10,000 nucleotides of DNA from Nitrospira sp. GTDB lineage: Bacteria > Nitrospirota > Nitrospiria > Nitrospirales > Nitrospiraceae. The notes beneath the pieces are model-generated. The model was not told where the DNA came from, ran no database searches, and was given only the letters and a program-made list of their open reading frames with translations. The stretch spans positions 1 through 10,000 of the forward strand of contig JAIWOH010000020.1 in the NCBI GenBank assembly GCA_020216985.1, read 5' to 3'. Below, in pieces: positions 1 through 6,926 of this stretch (its first letter is position 1; each line of letters opens with the position of its first letter). Position numbers and translations under genes: made by a program.

Positions 1-70
1 TCATGAAGGCCCAAGACGAGTCGGACTCACGAGTGACCGCCATTGACGATGAAAATACACGGGCGCGATC
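1..70. other. Upstream flank of nuoF, possibly with the last codon of nuoE
   Basis: In complex I operons nuoE normally sits directly before nuoF. In frame 1 the window opens with one sense codon (TCA) and then TGA at 4-6, which could be the end of nuoE, but one codon cannot prove it. The stop is entangled with an ATG at 3-5 (ATGA) that opens a 28-codon ORF running to 89, overlapping the nuoF start by 19 bases. I see no promoter with a convincing -35/-10 pair. There is no strong Shine-Dalgarno before nuoF. A copy of TTGACGAT lies at 43-50. Confidence 0.35.
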
Positions 71-1378
71 ATGCCGCAACATGAACTGATTCTCCTCAAA
101 AACATGATGCAGCCGGGATACCGCGGCTCGCTGACGGAGTATGAACGGACCGGCGGCTACCAAGCCCTCCGCGCCACACTCGGCAAGATTCCACCGGCCG
201 ACGTTACGGCGGCGGTACGAAAGTCCGGTCTGCGAGGGCGCGGAGGGGCCGGATTTCCGACCGGAGTCAAATGGGGATTCCTCCCCAAAGACTATCACGG
301 TCCCCGATACCTCTGCTGCAACGCCGACGAAAGCGAGCCGGGCACTTTCAAAGACCGCCAGTTGATGGAACGCGATCCCCATCAGATCCTGGAAGGCATT
401 GTTCTGGCCTCCTATGCCATCGGCGCGGAATCCGCCTACATCTATATCCGCGGCGAGCTGGTGTTGGCCGCCAAGATTCTTGAGCGGGCCATCGGCGAAG
501 CCAGGGCCGCCGGTTACATCGGCAAGAACATCCTGGGATCCGGCATCAACGTGGACATCTGGGTCCATCGCGGAGCCGGTGCTTACATCTGCGGCGAAGA
601 AACGGCGCTCCTCGAATCGTTGGAGGGCAAACGCGGCCTCCCTCGTGTCAAGCCTCCGTTTCCCGCCACGCACGGCCTCTACGGCAAGCCCACCGTGGTG
701 AACAACGTCGAAACCCTGGCCAATCTTCCGCATATTATGAACCGCGGCGCCGAATGGTTCGCCTCGATCGGCTCGCCGCCGAAAAGCACCGGTACCAGGG
801 TCTTTTGCGTCAGCGGGCACGTCAAACGGCCGGGCAACTACGAAGTTCCGATGGGGGTGACGGTCCGCGAGTTGGTATACGACTACGCCGGCGGCATGCG
901 TTCGGACAAGCCGCTCAAAGCCTTTATCCCCGGCGGGGCGTCGGCGCCGTTTTTGACGCCGGCTCATCTCGACGTCAAATTGGATTTTGAATCGGTTGCG
1001 GCGGCCGGCTCCATGTTGGGGTCCGGAGGCGTCACCGTCATGGAGGAAGGCACGAGCATGGTCTGGGCCGCCCTCCGATTGATGGAGTTTTTCTATCATG
1101 AGTCCTGCGGCAAGTGCAGTCCTTGCCGGGAGGGCAGTTCGTGGCTCGTCCAGATCATGCGCCGAATCGTCGCGAAAAGGGGCCGTATGGAAGACCTTGA
1201 AACCTTGTCCGATCTGTGCAAAAACATCGCGGGGCGGACGGTCTGCGCGTTCGGCGATGCGGAGGTCGCTCCCATCCAGGGCACGTTGAAGTATTGGCGA
1301 GACGAGTACGTGGCCCTGATCCGCGAAGCAGAGGCGGCCAACTTGATCATGCCGGAACCGGCTGGGGCCAAACAGTGA
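71..1378 (+). CDS. nuoF: NADH-quinone oxidoreductase subunit F (NADH/FMN-binding, 51 kDa type)
   Basis: This cytoplasmic subunit oxidises NADH on FMN and passes electrons into the Fe-S chain of complex I. The 435-residue protein has the normal family length. Visible signatures are the glycine-rich FMN loop GLRGRGGAGFPTG (residues 53-65), CNADESEPGTFK (83-94), and GAGAYICGEET (168-178) with the paired glutamates E176/E177 of the NADH pocket. Near the C-terminus, C346, C349 and C352 (SCGKCSPCR) plus C392 (TVCAFGD) ligate the N3 [4Fe-4S] cluster. The ATG at 71 is chosen because ELILLKN followed by a GGY block is the usual NuoF N-terminus. The upstream region has no good ribosome binding site, so translation may depend on the preceding gene. 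It is followed after 83 bases by nuoG. Identity is secure; the exact start slightly less so. Confidence 0.97.
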   Translation: MPQHELILLKNMMQPGYRGSLTEYERTGGYQALRATLGKIPPADVTAAVRKSGLRGRGGAGFPTGVKWGFLPKDYHGPRYLCCNADESEPGTFKDRQLMERDPHQILEGIVLASYAIGAESAYIYIRGELVLAAKILERAIGEARAAGYIGKNILGSGINVDIWVHRGAGAYICGEETALLESLEGKRGLPRVKPPFPATHGLYGKPTVVNNVETLANLPHIMNRGAEWFASIGSPPKSTGTRVFCVSGHVKRPGNYEVPMGVTVRELVYDYAGGMRSDKPLKAFIPGGASAPFLTPAHLDVKLDFESVAAAGSMLGSGGVTVMEEGTSMVWAALRLMEFFYHESCGKCSPCREGSSWLVQIMRRIVAKRGRMEDLETLSDLCKNIAGRTVCAFGDAEVAPIQGTLKYWRDEYVALIREAEAANLIMPEPAGAKQ

Positions 1379-1411
1379 ACACCGATGATCACCGACCGCT
1401 TCTCAAAAGAG

Positions 1412-1430
1412 ACGGTCGGCACACGACCGT
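1412..1430. repeat. Inverted repeat in the nuoF-nuoG gap
   Basis: ACGGTCG (1412-1418) and CGACCGT (1424-1430) are perfect 7-bp reverse complements around a 5-base loop. The hairpin would form in the mRNA about 30 bases before the nuoG start. No T-run follows, so a rho-independent terminator is unlikely. It could tune translation or mark an RNA processing point, or be chance. Confidence 0.45.
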
Positions 1431-1461
1431 GGGCGAAGAGGAAAGAGAATAACGAACGGCG

Positions 1462-4152
1462 ATGACGACGCCAGCCGCACAGCCCACCGCTCAGACCGTG
1501 CCGATGGTGCGCCTCACCATCGACGGCATGACCGTGCACGTTCCCAAGGGCACGGTGGTCATCGAAGCGGCCCGTCGCGTCGGCGTCATGATTCCCCATT
1601 TCTGTTACCACCCGAAATTGAAACCGGATGCCAATTGCCGCATGTGCCTGGTGGAAATCGAAAAGATGCCCAAACTCCAAACGGCGTGCAGCACGCCGGT
1701 GGAAGAAGGTATGAATGTGCGGACGGCCACCACCGTCGTCAACGACGCCCACAAGTCGGTGCTCGAATTCATCCTGGCCAATCACCCCCTCGACTGCCCG
1801 GTTTGCGACCAAGGGGGACGGTGCGATCTTCAAGACTTCTCTCACCAATACACGCCCACGACCAGCCGATTCGTCGAAACCAAGCGCATTTTTCAAAAAG
1901 AGTATTTCAGTCCGTTGATCGAGACGCAGATGAATCGCTGTGTCCAGTGCCTGCGCTGTGTCCGATACTGCGACGAAGTAATGGACGTGAAGGCGTTGGC
2001 CCCCGTGGGTCGCGGCACCATGACCGAGATCAAACACTTCGGGCCGCACCCTTTGGACTGCGAGTTTTGCGGCGGCTGCGTGCAGATCTGCCCGGTCGGC
2101 GCCATCACCAGCCGACTGTCGATGTACGAATACCGCCCCTGGATGCTCAAGCGGGCCGATACCATCTGCGGCTACTGCGGAGACGGTTGCCAGATTACGG
2201 TCCAAACGAAAGGACAGGAGCTGATCGAGGTCAATTCGGCGTTCGGAGCGGGACGCAACAACGGCGACCTCTGCGTCAGGGGATTTTTCGGTTTTCATGC
2301 GGCCGGTCACCCCGAACGACTCACTCAGCCGCTCGTTCGGCGAAACGGCGTGCTGGCACCGGCCACCTGGGAAGAGGCGCTGGAGTTCGTCGCGGAACGG
2401 ATCGGCACGATCAAGGACGCTTATGGCGGGCAAAGTTTCGGCGGTCTGATTTCAGGCCGATGCACCAACGAAGAGCTTTATCTGTTTCAAAAATTCATGC
2501 GCGTGACGATCGGGACCAACAACATCGACAGCAGCGCGCGCTACGGTCATATCAACGGCGTCCAGGCCCTGCGAGACGTGCAAGGCACGCACCGATGGAC
2601 CGTCAGTTTCGACGACATCACCGCCGCCGACGTCCTGCTGCTGGTGGGAACGAACATAACGGAAACGAATCCCGTTACTGCTCTCAAGGTCAAGGAGGCG
2701 GTCAAAAAGCGGCGCGCGTCGTTGGTGACGATCGAGGCGTTGGAGCCGTCCATTGAACCGATCAGCAACATCGCCAATCTTTCCCTGCATCATTTTTGCG
2801 TGCCGACGCCGCACCTGCGAAACGCCGTTCTCGGTCTCTTGAAAGCCGTTATCGAGAACGATTCGGTCCATCCGGATCTCACTCGGCGTCACCCCTCCTA
2901 TGTGAACGATCTGAGGGAGGCGCTGGCTCAGGTGACCTGGCGGGAGATTGAAACCGCTACAGGCAAGAACGCCGCATCGTTTTCAGCGGCGGCGAAGACT
3001 ATCGCGGAAGGACGGCAAGTCGTCGTGCTCGTCGGGCAAAGCCTGTTACGGAGCGTGGATGGATACGGGAACTCGCTCAATCTCCTTGACCTGTTGCTCC
3101 TCATCGGCAAACTCGATCAACCTGGTTGCGGATTCGCGCCGCTCGCGGAGGAAAACAACGACCAAGGCGCGATCGAGATGGGCGCCGCCGCAGAGTTTTT
3201 ACCAGGCCCCTGCGAGGGTGCCGACCCTGTGGATCGGGATCGAATCATGTCATCCTGGGGAAGCGATCTGCCTCCCTCGGGCGGCGCTTCGTTGGTGGAG
3301 ATGTTGGACCGGGCCGGAGCCGGGATTCTGAAAGCGATGTTCATCGTCGGCGAAAATCCCGTGGCAAGCCTCCCTGCTCAAGTGCGCGCCCAAGACTCCT
3401 TGCGAAAATTGGAGCTCTTGGTCTGTCAGGAACTGTTCCTGACGGAGACCGCCGCCCTCGCCCACGTGGTATTGCCGGCGGCGTCCTCGATGGAAAAAGC
3501 CGGCACGTTTACGAATACGGAAGGCCATGTTCAAGCCGTACGCCCCGCGATCGAGCCGATCGGCGAAAGCCGCCCAGATTGGGAAGTCTTCGCCGCCTTA
3601 TCGGTCATCCTGGGAACCCCGATGGACTATGCGGAAAGCCGGGACATTCTTAAAGAAATCAGAGGCCTGATCCCGGGCTATGGAGCATTCGGCCCGTCGC
3701 CGATGCCTCCTCGCGTTGATACGACGGTGATCGACCGCTATCTGGCCGATGGTTATCGACGCAACCTGGCCGGACGGTACCGGCTCCTTCCCGGAGAAAC
3801 GCGCCCCGATGGAACCGTACACCTTGAATTGACGCAGAGCCTGTTTCATTCAGGGAAACTCTCCGCCAAATCCAAGGGCCTGCTGCTGGTCGAACCGGAG
3901 GAGACATTGCGGATCAACCCGCGCGACGCGGCTCGATTCATGGTGAAAAACGGCGATCGCGTTCGGCTGTCGAACGTGCGAGGAGAAATCACGACGACGG
4001 TCAAAATCATGAACCGGATCCCTCCCGGTTGGGCTTGGTTTCCCAACCACTTCGGATCGTTGGTCATGAATCTGTTCGATTGCGTCATCGATCCCGTCAC
4101 CCGTGCACCGGCTTTTCGAACGACGACCGTCTCCGTCATGAAGGTTGCATAA
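1462..4152 (+). CDS. nuoG: NADH-quinone oxidoreductase subunit G (Fe-S, molybdopterin-oxidoreductase fold)
   Basis: This peripheral-arm subunit carries electrons from NuoF toward NuoI. It has 896 residues, close to E. coli NuoG. The N-terminal ferredoxin-like [2Fe-2S] site uses C48, C59, C62 and C76. The His-ligated [4Fe-4S] cluster is H108, C112, C115, C121. Two further [4Fe-4S] sets follow: C160/C163/C166/C170 and C200/C203/C206/C210. A fifth set, C236/C239/C243 plus C271, matches the N7 cluster kept in some bacterial NuoG. The remainder is a degenerate molybdopterin-oxidoreductase domain, with LPAASSMEKAGTFTNTEG-type sequence and a C-terminal dinucleotide-binding-like domain. At the position of the formate dehydrogenase catalytic Cys/Sec there is G362 (ARYGH), so a catalytic molybdenum site is not expected. 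ATG 1462 is the first start after an in-frame TAA at 1450. A purine-rich tract (1438-1449) is rather far upstream to serve as its ribosome binding site. The first 14 residues (P/A/Q/T-rich) precede the conserved fold, so M15 is a possible alternative start. Confidence 0.96.
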   Translation: MTTPAAQPTAQTVPMVRLTIDGMTVHVPKGTVVIEAARRVGVMIPHFCYHPKLKPDANCRMCLVEIEKMPKLQTACSTPVEEGMNVRTATTVVNDAHKSVLEFILANHPLDCPVCDQGGRCDLQDFSHQYTPTTSRFVETKRIFQKEYFSPLIETQMNRCVQCLRCVRYCDEVMDVKALAPVGRGTMTEIKHFGPHPLDCEFCGGCVQICPVGAITSRLSMYEYRPWMLKRADTICGYCGDGCQITVQTKGQELIEVNSAFGAGRNNGDLCVRGFFGFHAAGHPERLTQPLVRRNGVLAPATWEEALEFVAERIGTIKDAYGGQSFGGLISGRCTNEELYLFQKFMRVTIGTNNIDSSARYGHINGVQALRDVQGTHRWTVSFDDITAADVLLLVGTNITETNPVTALKVKEAVKKRRASLVTIEALEPSIEPISNIANLSLHHFCVPTPHLRNAVLGLLKAVIENDSVHPDLTRRHPSYVNDLREALAQVTWREIETATGKNAASFSAAAKTIAEGRQVVVLVGQSLLRSVDGYGNSLNLLDLLLLIGKLDQPGCGFAPLAEENNDQGAIEMGAAAEFLPGPCEGADPVDRDRIMSSWGSDLPPSGGASLVEMLDRAGAGILKAMFIVGENPVASLPAQVRAQDSLRKLELLVCQELFLTETAALAHVVLPAASSMEKAGTFTNTEGHVQAVRPAIEPIGESRPDWEVFAALSVILGTPMDYAESRDILKEIRGLIPGYGAFGPSPMPPRVDTTVIDRYLADGYRRNLAGRYRLLPGETRPDGTVHLELTQSLFHSGKLSAKSKGLLLVEPEETLRINPRDAARFMVKNGDRVRLSNVRGEITTTVKIMNRIPPGWAWFPNHFGSLVMNLFDCVIDPVTRAPAFRTTTVSVMKVA

Positions 4153-4199
4153 CGGCGGTGTTCTATTTCATAGTGAAGACTTAATGCGCACTGTTAGCC

Positions 4200-4204
4200 G
4201 GGAG
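4200..4204 (+). promoter_or_regulatory. Ribosome binding site of nuoH
   Basis: GGGAG lies 7 bases before the GTG at 4212, normal Shine-Dalgarno spacing. It supports a GTG start for nuoH. The surrounding 59-base gap (4153-4211) is lower in GC than the rest of the window, and I see no clear promoter in it. Confidence 0.6.
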
Positions 4205-4211
4205 TTGTATC

Positions 4212-5285
4212 GTGACTGAACTTGGGCTGCGTTTCTTCCTCTCGTTGACCCAAATCGCCGTGGTCGTCGTCATCGTCATCGTGACGGTGCTCATTCTCAC
4301 CCTCGCCGAACGCAAGGTGCTGGGGTGGATGCAGGATCGCATGGGACCGATGGAAGTGGGCCCGTACGGCATCCTTCAGCCGTTCGCGGACGCCATCAAG
4401 CTGTTTTTCAAGGAAGACATCGTGCCGGCGGGGGCCAACAAGTTTCTCTTTACGGCCGCGCCGCTGCTGGCGTTGATTCCGGCCTTCATCGGATTCGCCG
4501 TAATTCCCTGGGGTCCCGATTGGACGGTCGAATTCAACGGCACCATCATCAAGCCGTTCGTGATCAGCGACATCAACATCGGCATTCTCTATATCCTGGC
4601 CTTCGCCTCGCTCGGCGCCTACGGAATTATTTTGGGCGGCTGGGCGTCCAACAGCAAGTACTCGCTGCTCGGGGGACTGCGGTCGGCCGCTCAAGTGATC
4701 AGTTATGAATTGAACGTCGGGCTGGCCATCATCGGCGTCATCATTTTGGCCGGTTCATTGAGCCTGGTGAAAATCACCAACGCGCAATCGGGGTGGTTCT
4801 GGCATTGGTACCTCTTCGCGTTCCCGGCCCCCCAGATCTTCGCGTTCGTGGTGTACGTGATTTCTTCGGTCGCCGAAACCAACCGTGTCCCGTTCGACCT
4901 GCCAGAGGCCGAGAGCGAGCTGGTCGCGGGATTTTTCACCGAGTACAGCGGTCTGCGATTCGCGTTTTTTTATCTCGCCGAGTACGCCAACATGATTTTG
5001 GTCTCGTGCATCGCGGCCGCGATGTTTCTCGGCGGGTGGAACGCCCCCTATCCCGGCACCATTTTCGATTTGTTGGGGCTGCCCTCCCTGGCCTGGATAG
5101 AGAACACCATGTGGTTCGCGGCCAAGACCTATTTCTTCCTGTTTCTCTTTTTCTGGTTGCGGGCCACGCTCCCGCGATTGCGCTACGACCAATTGATGCG
5201 GTTCGGTTGGAAGGTGATGCTGCCGATCGCGTTGGCGAACATTGTGGTCACATCGATCGCCGTTTATCTGTTTCCGAACAGTTGA
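4212..5285 (+). CDS. nuoH: NADH-quinone oxidoreductase subunit H
   Basis: NuoH is the integral membrane subunit that forms much of the quinone chamber and links quinone reduction to the proton pumps. The 357-residue product has about eight hydrophobic segments, starting with the one at residues 15-31. The family signature AERKVLGWMQDRMGP starts at residue 32 (E33). The most conserved loop, SSVAETNRVPFDLPEAESE (218-236), supplies the acidic residues E222, D229, E232, E234 and E236 facing the quinone/proton channel. The GTG start is supported by GGGAG 7 bases upstream and gives the expected short N-terminal lead before the first membrane helix. nuoI follows 16 bases downstream. Nothing is missing or truncated. 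Confidence 0.97.
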   Translation: MTELGLRFFLSLTQIAVVVVIVIVTVLILTLAERKVLGWMQDRMGPMEVGPYGILQPFADAIKLFFKEDIVPAGANKFLFTAAPLLALIPAFIGFAVIPWGPDWTVEFNGTIIKPFVISDINIGILYILAFASLGAYGIILGGWASNSKYSLLGGLRSAAQVISYELNVGLAIIGVIILAGSLSLVKITNAQSGWFWHWYLFAFPAPQIFAFVVYVISSVAETNRVPFDLPEAESELVAGFFTEYSGLRFAFFYLAEYANMILVSCIAAAMFLGGWNAPYPGTIFDLLGLPSLAWIENTMWFAAKTYFFLFLFFWLRATLPRLRYDQLMRFGWKVMLPIALANIVVTSIAVYLFPNS

Positions 5286-5301
5286 CGATTGAGAGCGGCT
5301 T

Positions 5302-5844
5302 ATGGACAGACTGAAACAATGGCTCAAGACCATCACACTCTATGAAATCGCCGCGGGCATGAAGGCGACGCTGTCTCACCTGTTGAACTACAAGCCCGTC
5401 ACGTTGCAGTATCCGCACGAAAAGCGCACCTTGCCCGACAACTATCGTGGCATGCTCGCGCTGTTGCGCTACGACGATGGAACGGAAAAATGCGTCGGCT
5501 GCGATCTCTGCGAAGCGGCCTGTCCGTCCCGTGTGATCCGCGTGGTCAGCGCCGAAGTGCCGGGCGAGCCCACGAAGCGCTACGCGAAAGAATACTACAT
5601 GGACATGACCCGCTGCCTGTTCTGCGGAATGTGCGTGGACGCCTGCCCCGTCGACGCACTGGGCATGACGCGGGAATTCGAATGGGCGGTATACGATAAA
5701 CGGCAGCTCCACTTGAACAAACAGCAACTACTGGCGATCGGCGACCGTTCCTTCCCCGTCCGCGAGAAGCGCCTGGAGCTCCAGCACCCCAACACGGCGT
5801 TCTTCAACGTGGCGTTCAAGCACGTGCCGCAAAAGCCTGTTTAA
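5302..5844 (+). CDS. nuoI: NADH-quinone oxidoreductase subunit I (2 x [4Fe-4S] ferredoxin)
   Basis: NuoI is the ferredoxin-like subunit that carries clusters N6a and N6b, connecting NuoG to the terminal cluster N2 in NuoB. The protein is 180 residues, the family norm. Two classical motifs are intact: C64-V-G-C67-D-L-C70-E-A-A-C74-P and C105-L-F-C108-G-M-C111-V-D-A-C115-P. The N-terminal 60 residues, with an amphipathic first stretch and KPVTLQYPHEKR, fit the region that lies against the membrane arm. The ATG at 5302 has a weak purine-rich GAGAG (5291-5295) six bases before it and sits 16 bases after the nuoH stop, so coupling to nuoH is likely. Confidence 0.97.
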   Translation: MDRLKQWLKTITLYEIAAGMKATLSHLLNYKPVTLQYPHEKRTLPDNYRGMLALLRYDDGTEKCVGCDLCEAACPSRVIRVVSAEVPGEPTKRYAKEYYMDMTRCLFCGMCVDACPVDALGMTREFEWAVYDKRQLHLNKQQLLAIGDRSFPVREKRLELQHPNTAFFNVAFKHVPQKPV

Positions 5845-5851
5845 TGAAAGG

Positions 5852-5892
5852 CCCGCCCCTCGCAAAGTCCCGAAGGGGAATGCCGTGGCGGG
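5852..5892. repeat. Nested inverted repeats in the nuoI-nuoJ gap
   Basis: CCCGCC (5852-5857) is the reverse complement of GGCGGG (5887-5892). Inside it CCCCT (5856-5860) pairs with AGGGG (5874-5878). The two stems share two bases, so they are alternatives or form one stem with internal loops. The fold would occupy the first half of the 81-base gap, between the nuoI stop and the nuoJ ribosome binding site. There is no U-tract, so it is not an obvious terminator. Confidence 0.4.
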
Positions 5893-5910
5893 TGTGTGCC
5901 GCAGACCATA

Positions 5911-5917
5911 GAGGAGG
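5911..5917 (+). promoter_or_regulatory. Strong ribosome binding site that sets the nuoJ start
   Basis: GAGGAGG is the best Shine-Dalgarno match at any gene start in the window. It is 8 bases before GTG 5926, at good spacing, and it lies inside the longer reading frame that begins at GTG 5896. That placement argues for 5926 as the real start. Confidence 0.7.
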
Positions 5918-5925
5918 CGTTGCTC

Positions 5926-6438
5926 GTGGCGCAGTTAGTCTTCGGATATTTTGCCGGGGTCATCGCCGTCACCGCCATGCTGGTGGTGGCGCTCAGGAAT
6001 CCCGTCTATAGCGTCCTTTGCCTCTTGATCATGTTCTTCCACGTCGCGGGGTTGTACGTCACCCTCCACGCGGAGTTTCTGGCCGCCGTCCAACTGATCG
6101 TTTATGCCGGCGCCATTTTGGTTCTCTACCTGTTCGTCGTCATGTTGTTGAACGCCAAGCAAGACGACCGATATCACCGCCAGTGGCGGGTGGCTGGATT
6201 CGTGTGCGTCCCGCTGTTACTTGAGCTGCTGGTGCTGTTTGCCGGAGGGAAAATGGAGCCTTCGCCCCTGTTTTCCGCCGATCAGGCCGGTCCGGGCACG
6301 GATAACGCCAGGGCCATCGGGCTGACGCTCTTTTCAACGTACCTGTTTCCCTTTGAAGTCGCCTCGCTGATTCTCCTGGTGGCGATGATCGGCGCCATCG
6401 TCCTGGCCAAACGTGATATCGGCGGGAGCGGAGCATGA
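5926..6438 (+). CDS. nuoJ: NADH-quinone oxidoreductase subunit J
   Basis: NuoJ is a small membrane subunit (ND6 family) beside NuoK in the membrane arm; its third helix takes part in coupling quinone reduction to proton transfer. From GTG 5926 the product is 170 residues with five hydrophobic segments. Recognisable blocks are [13 protein letters not shown] (22-34), [20 protein letters not shown] (50-69, the conserved third helix with Y60), and the last helix [24 protein letters not shown] at 5896 in the same frame would add ten residues but has the GAGGAGG sequence inside the added part, and 5926 gives the typical NuoJ N-terminus. The gene ends in ATGATG, where an ATG overlaps the stop codon. 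Confidence 0.95.
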   Translation: MAQLVFGYFAGVIAVTAMLVVALRNPVYSVLCLLIMFFHVAGLYVTLHAEFLAAVQLIVYAGAILVLYLFVVMLLNAKQDDRYHRQWRVAGFVCVPLLLELLVLFAGGKMEPSPLFSADQAGPGTDNARAIGLTLFSTYLFPFEVASLILLVAMIGAIVLAKRDIGGSGA

Positions 6439-6500
6439 TGCCGCGGAGACGACCGGCCATCGCCGTTTCGCGCCGGATGCGAGGCCTTGCCCATACTTGA
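6435..6500 (+). other. Short ORF filling the nuoJ-nuoK gap, doubtful
   Basis: An ATG overlapping the nuoJ stop (ATGA) opens 21 codons ending in TGA at 6498-6500, 11 bases before nuoK. The predicted peptide is arginine-rich ([20 protein letters not shown]...) with no recognisable domain. It has no ribosome binding site of its own, but the overlap would allow re-initiation. Reading frames of this size open by chance in GC-rich DNA, so I do not call it a gene. Confidence 0.12.
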
Positions 6501-6504
6501 CGAT
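6497..6504 (+). repeat. Copy of the recurrent 8-mer TTGACGAT before nuoK
   Basis: TTGACGAT also occurs at 43-50 (before nuoF), 5282-5289 (before nuoI) and 6927-6934 (on the nuoL start). The copies before nuoI and nuoK agree over 11 bases (TTGACGATTGA). It is not a Shine-Dalgarno sequence. TTGACG resembles a -35 box, but no matching -10 is seen at the right distance. Function unknown. Confidence 0.4.
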
Positions 6505-6511
6505 TGAAACC

Positions 6512-6817
6512 ATGACGATTCCCATCACCTATTATCTGATCTTGAGCGCCGTCGTCTTTCTGACGGGCGTCGTCGGCGTCCTGATTCGCCGCAACATCAT
6601 CGCCATTCTCTTGTCGGTGGAGCTGATGTTGAACGCGACGAACATCAACTTCGTCGCTTTTTCCAGGTACCTTGAGGACTTGGGAGGACAGGTGTTCGTG
6701 TTTTTCGCCCTGACGGTCGCGGCGGCGGAGGTCGCCGTCGGGCTGGCGATTATCATCGCCTTGCACCGATCGAAAGAGTCGATCAACCTTGAAGATTTCA
6801 AACTGCTGAAATGGTAA
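6512..6817 (+). CDS. nuoK: NADH-quinone oxidoreductase subunit K
   Basis: NuoK (ND4L/MrpC-like) is a three-helix membrane subunit that supplies two buried glutamates to the central proton path. The product is 101 residues, the family length. E37 lies in the second helix ([16 protein letters not shown]) and E73 in the third ([16 protein letters not shown]); both match the essential glutamates of E. coli NuoK. The N-terminal [13 protein letters not shown] fits the family, which supports ATG 6512. No strong ribosome binding site precedes it. The last codons overlap an ATG (ATGGTAA) that opens a short ORF in the following gap. Confidence 0.96.
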   Translation: MTIPITYYLILSAVVFLTGVVGVLIRRNIIAILLSVELMLNATNINFVAFSRYLEDLGGQVFVFFALTVAAAEVAVGLAIIIALHRSKESINLEDFKLLKW

Positions 6818-6830
6818 GACATCCATATCT

Positions 6831-6844
6831 CGCGACACGCGACA
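6831..6844. repeat. 7-bp tandem duplication in the nuoK-nuoL gap
   Basis: CGCGACA occurs twice head to tail (6831-6837 and 6838-6844). It looks like a small slippage duplication in non-coding sequence. Confidence 0.4.
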
Positions 6845-6855
6845 CATCGTCCACC

Positions 6856-6875
6856 GCCGCCCGAGGCCCGGCGGC
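6856..6875. repeat. GC-rich inverted repeat in the nuoK-nuoL gap
   Basis: GCCGCC (6856-6861) and GGCGGC (6870-6875) are perfect reverse complements with an 8-base loop. A stem shifted by two bases (CCGCCG/CGGCGG) is also possible. No T-run follows. It may be a local mRNA hairpin between nuoK and nuoL. Confidence 0.35.
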
Positions 6876-6915
6876 TGTGCCCCCTCGCACAATGCGTCGC
6901 AAGCGGCAAGCGCCA

Positions 6916-6920
6916 AGAGG
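6916..6920 (+). promoter_or_regulatory. Ribosome binding site of nuoL
   Basis: AGAGG lies 6 bases before TTG 6927 and 12 bases before ATG 6933. The spacing favours TTG, while codon preference favours ATG; the two starts differ by two residues. Confidence 0.5.
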
Positions 6921-6926
6921 CACGGT

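Noticed and set aside
43..71. TTGACG at 43-48 as a -35 promoter box for nuoF
   Set aside because: No acceptable -10 hexamer at 16-18 bases (the sequence there is GC-rich and runs into the nuoF start).
1412..1430. Hairpin as a transcription terminator between nuoF and nuoG
   Set aside because: The stem is only 7 bp, no T-run follows, and the operon clearly continues.
1096..2433. 445-residue open frame on the minus strand across nuoF/nuoG
   Set aside because: It is antisense to two certain genes. The translation is rich in R, H, D and G with no domain, as expected from the complement of GC-rich codons.
1635..2756. 373-residue plus-strand open frame inside nuoG
   Set aside because: Wholly within nuoG in another frame, arginine-rich and low in complexity; nuoG is certain from its cluster ligands.
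1462..4152. Formate dehydrogenase alpha subunit instead of NuoG
   Set aside because: There is Gly at the catalytic Cys/Sec position, a NuoG-type array of N-terminal clusters, and a position between nuoF and nuoH.
5844..6011. Short ORF starting at TAATG on the nuoI stop and running into nuoJ
   Set aside because: It overlaps nuoJ out of frame by 86 bases, and the translation is an arginine/glycine-rich shadow.
5896..6438. Longer nuoJ from GTG 5896
   Set aside because: The strong GAGGAGG ribosome binding site lies inside the extra codons and is correctly spaced for GTG 5926, which also gives the usual NuoJ N-terminus.
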